From Candidatus Nitrosocosmicus sp. (lineage in GTDB: Archaea > Thermoproteota > Nitrososphaeria > Nitrososphaerales > Nitrososphaeraceae), in contig JAKDMR010000016.1 of NCBI GenBank assembly GCA_030452275.1, positions 1-15,496 of the forward strand: DNA of 15,496 bases. The letters are read 5' to 3'. Below, piece by piece: positions 15,033-15,496 of this stretch. The notes beneath the pieces were generated by a model. The model did no database searches. It worked only from the letters and a program-made list of their open reading frames with translations, and was not told where the DNA came from. Each line of letters opens with the position of its first letter. The first letter of the stretch is position 1. The position numbers and the translations under genes are program-made.

Positions 15033-15496
15033 TTAATAGGCTTTTGAAGGTAATGTCAGTGTAAACTTTGAACCTTCAATCTTTTTATTTCTATCGTAAC
15101 AATTTTCCGCCCATATCTTTCCCCTGTGAGTCTCTATTATTTTTTTTGAAATGTACAATCCCAATCCGGTTCCTTTACGTGATTTTGATACAAACTTGGT
15201 GAATAGATTAGGTAGAATTTCTGGATCTATCCCGCTTCCCGAATCACTAATGGTCAATAGAACCTCATGGGTAGTCATGTTCTCATTTAGCATCAGAGTG
15301 ATTGTCCCCCTTTCTGTAAATTCAACTGCATTTTCTAAGATGTTCACGATAACCTGAATAATTCGTGTTCTATCTGCAAATACATATCCAAAATTCCTCT
15401 TGTTTTCAGAACCTGTATCAATGTAATCATTGGGTCGGGAATCGTACTTGATTTCTAACTGATTTTTATTTAAGATATGTATATTATTATTGTATT
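15033..15496 (-). CDS. Sensor histidine kinase, ATPase domain only, N-terminus off the right edge
   Basis: The minus-strand frame is open from the right edge to a stop at 15033, giving the last 153 residues. These make up most of a HATPase_c domain: N box NILENAVEFT (about 51-60), G1 box SDSGSGID (83-90), F-box-like LFTKF (97-101) and G2 box GTGLGLYISKKIIE (from 108), ending GSKFTLTLP. The phosphoacceptor histidine domain and any sensor domain lie outside the window. ATP binding is likely to be intact. A GTG at 15347 is only an internal codon, since the frame continues upstream. No partner response regulator is seen downstream. The next gene on that side, the alcohol dehydrogenase, is convergent. 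Confidence 0.9.
   Translation of the reverse strand, partial: YNNNIHILNKNQLEIKYDSRPNDYIDTGSENKRNFGYVFADRTRIIQVIVNILENAVEFTERGTITLMLNENMTTHEVLLTISDSGSGIDPEILPNLFTKFVSKSRKGTGLGLYISKKIIETHRGKIWAENCYDRNKKIEGSKFTLTLPSKAY

Noticed and set aside
1..15496. tRNA, rRNA, prophage or defence-system genes
   Set aside because: No T-arm or anticodon-arm pattern, no conserved rRNA blocks, and no integrase, capsid, nuclease or toxin-like genes were seen on either strand.

Overview
The window reads as chromosomal DNA of a low-GC ammonia-oxidising archaeon of the Nitrososphaerota (Thaumarchaeota), most likely Nitrososphaeraceae close to Nitrosocosmicus or Nitrososphaera. That placement is an inference from gene content: a J-domain protein fused to a ferredoxin (a thaumarchaeal hallmark), an archaeal Cdc48 AAA+ ATPase, a type I glutamine synthetase, a secreted PsbP-like protein, small zinc-ribbon proteins, archaeal TATA boxes about 26 bases before start codons, and long AT-rich intergenic stretches. 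No tRNA, rRNA, CRISPR array or intact insertion sequence was seen.

Layout from left to right. Positions 1-936 (minus) are the N-terminal 312 residues of a major facilitator transporter running off the left edge. A zinc-ribbon gene (1436-1654, plus) follows, then a divergent glutamine synthetase (1792-3264, minus, TTG start) and the DnaJ-ferredoxin gene (3646-4293, minus, TTG start). A gene-poor kilobase (4294-5291) holds a 12-bp tandem repeat. Next come a one-helix membrane zinc-ribbon protein (5292-5525, plus), an unknown 81-residue protein (5735-5980, minus) and a secreted PsbP-like protein (6170-6754, minus, TTG start). The largest gene is cdc48 (7395-9629, plus). Downstream lie a 134-bp element with terminal inverted repeats (9716-9849), a small RuvB-like AAA+ ATPase with a modified P-loop (10186-10953, minus) and a possible tiny divergent gene (10991-11131, plus).

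The right third holds an htpX-type M48 protease gene broken by three one-base homopolymer indels (11712-12612, minus), a 10-bp tandem repeat, a divergent pair made of a DJ-1/PfpI protein (12902-13543, minus) and a zinc alcohol dehydrogenase (13771-14781, plus), and the ATPase domain of a histidine kinase cut by the right edge (15033-15496, minus).

Most genes stand alone behind their own promoters, and few look like operons. A loose common theme is protein quality control and stress handling: Cdc48 unfoldase, J-domain chaperone with a redox domain, HtpX membrane protease, and the DJ-1 and carbonyl-reductase pair. Nothing here is an obvious defence island or prophage. The items most worth checking are the htpX lesions, the 134-bp inverted-repeat element, the divergent glutamine synthetase, and the small AAA+ gene with its tiny divergent neighbour.
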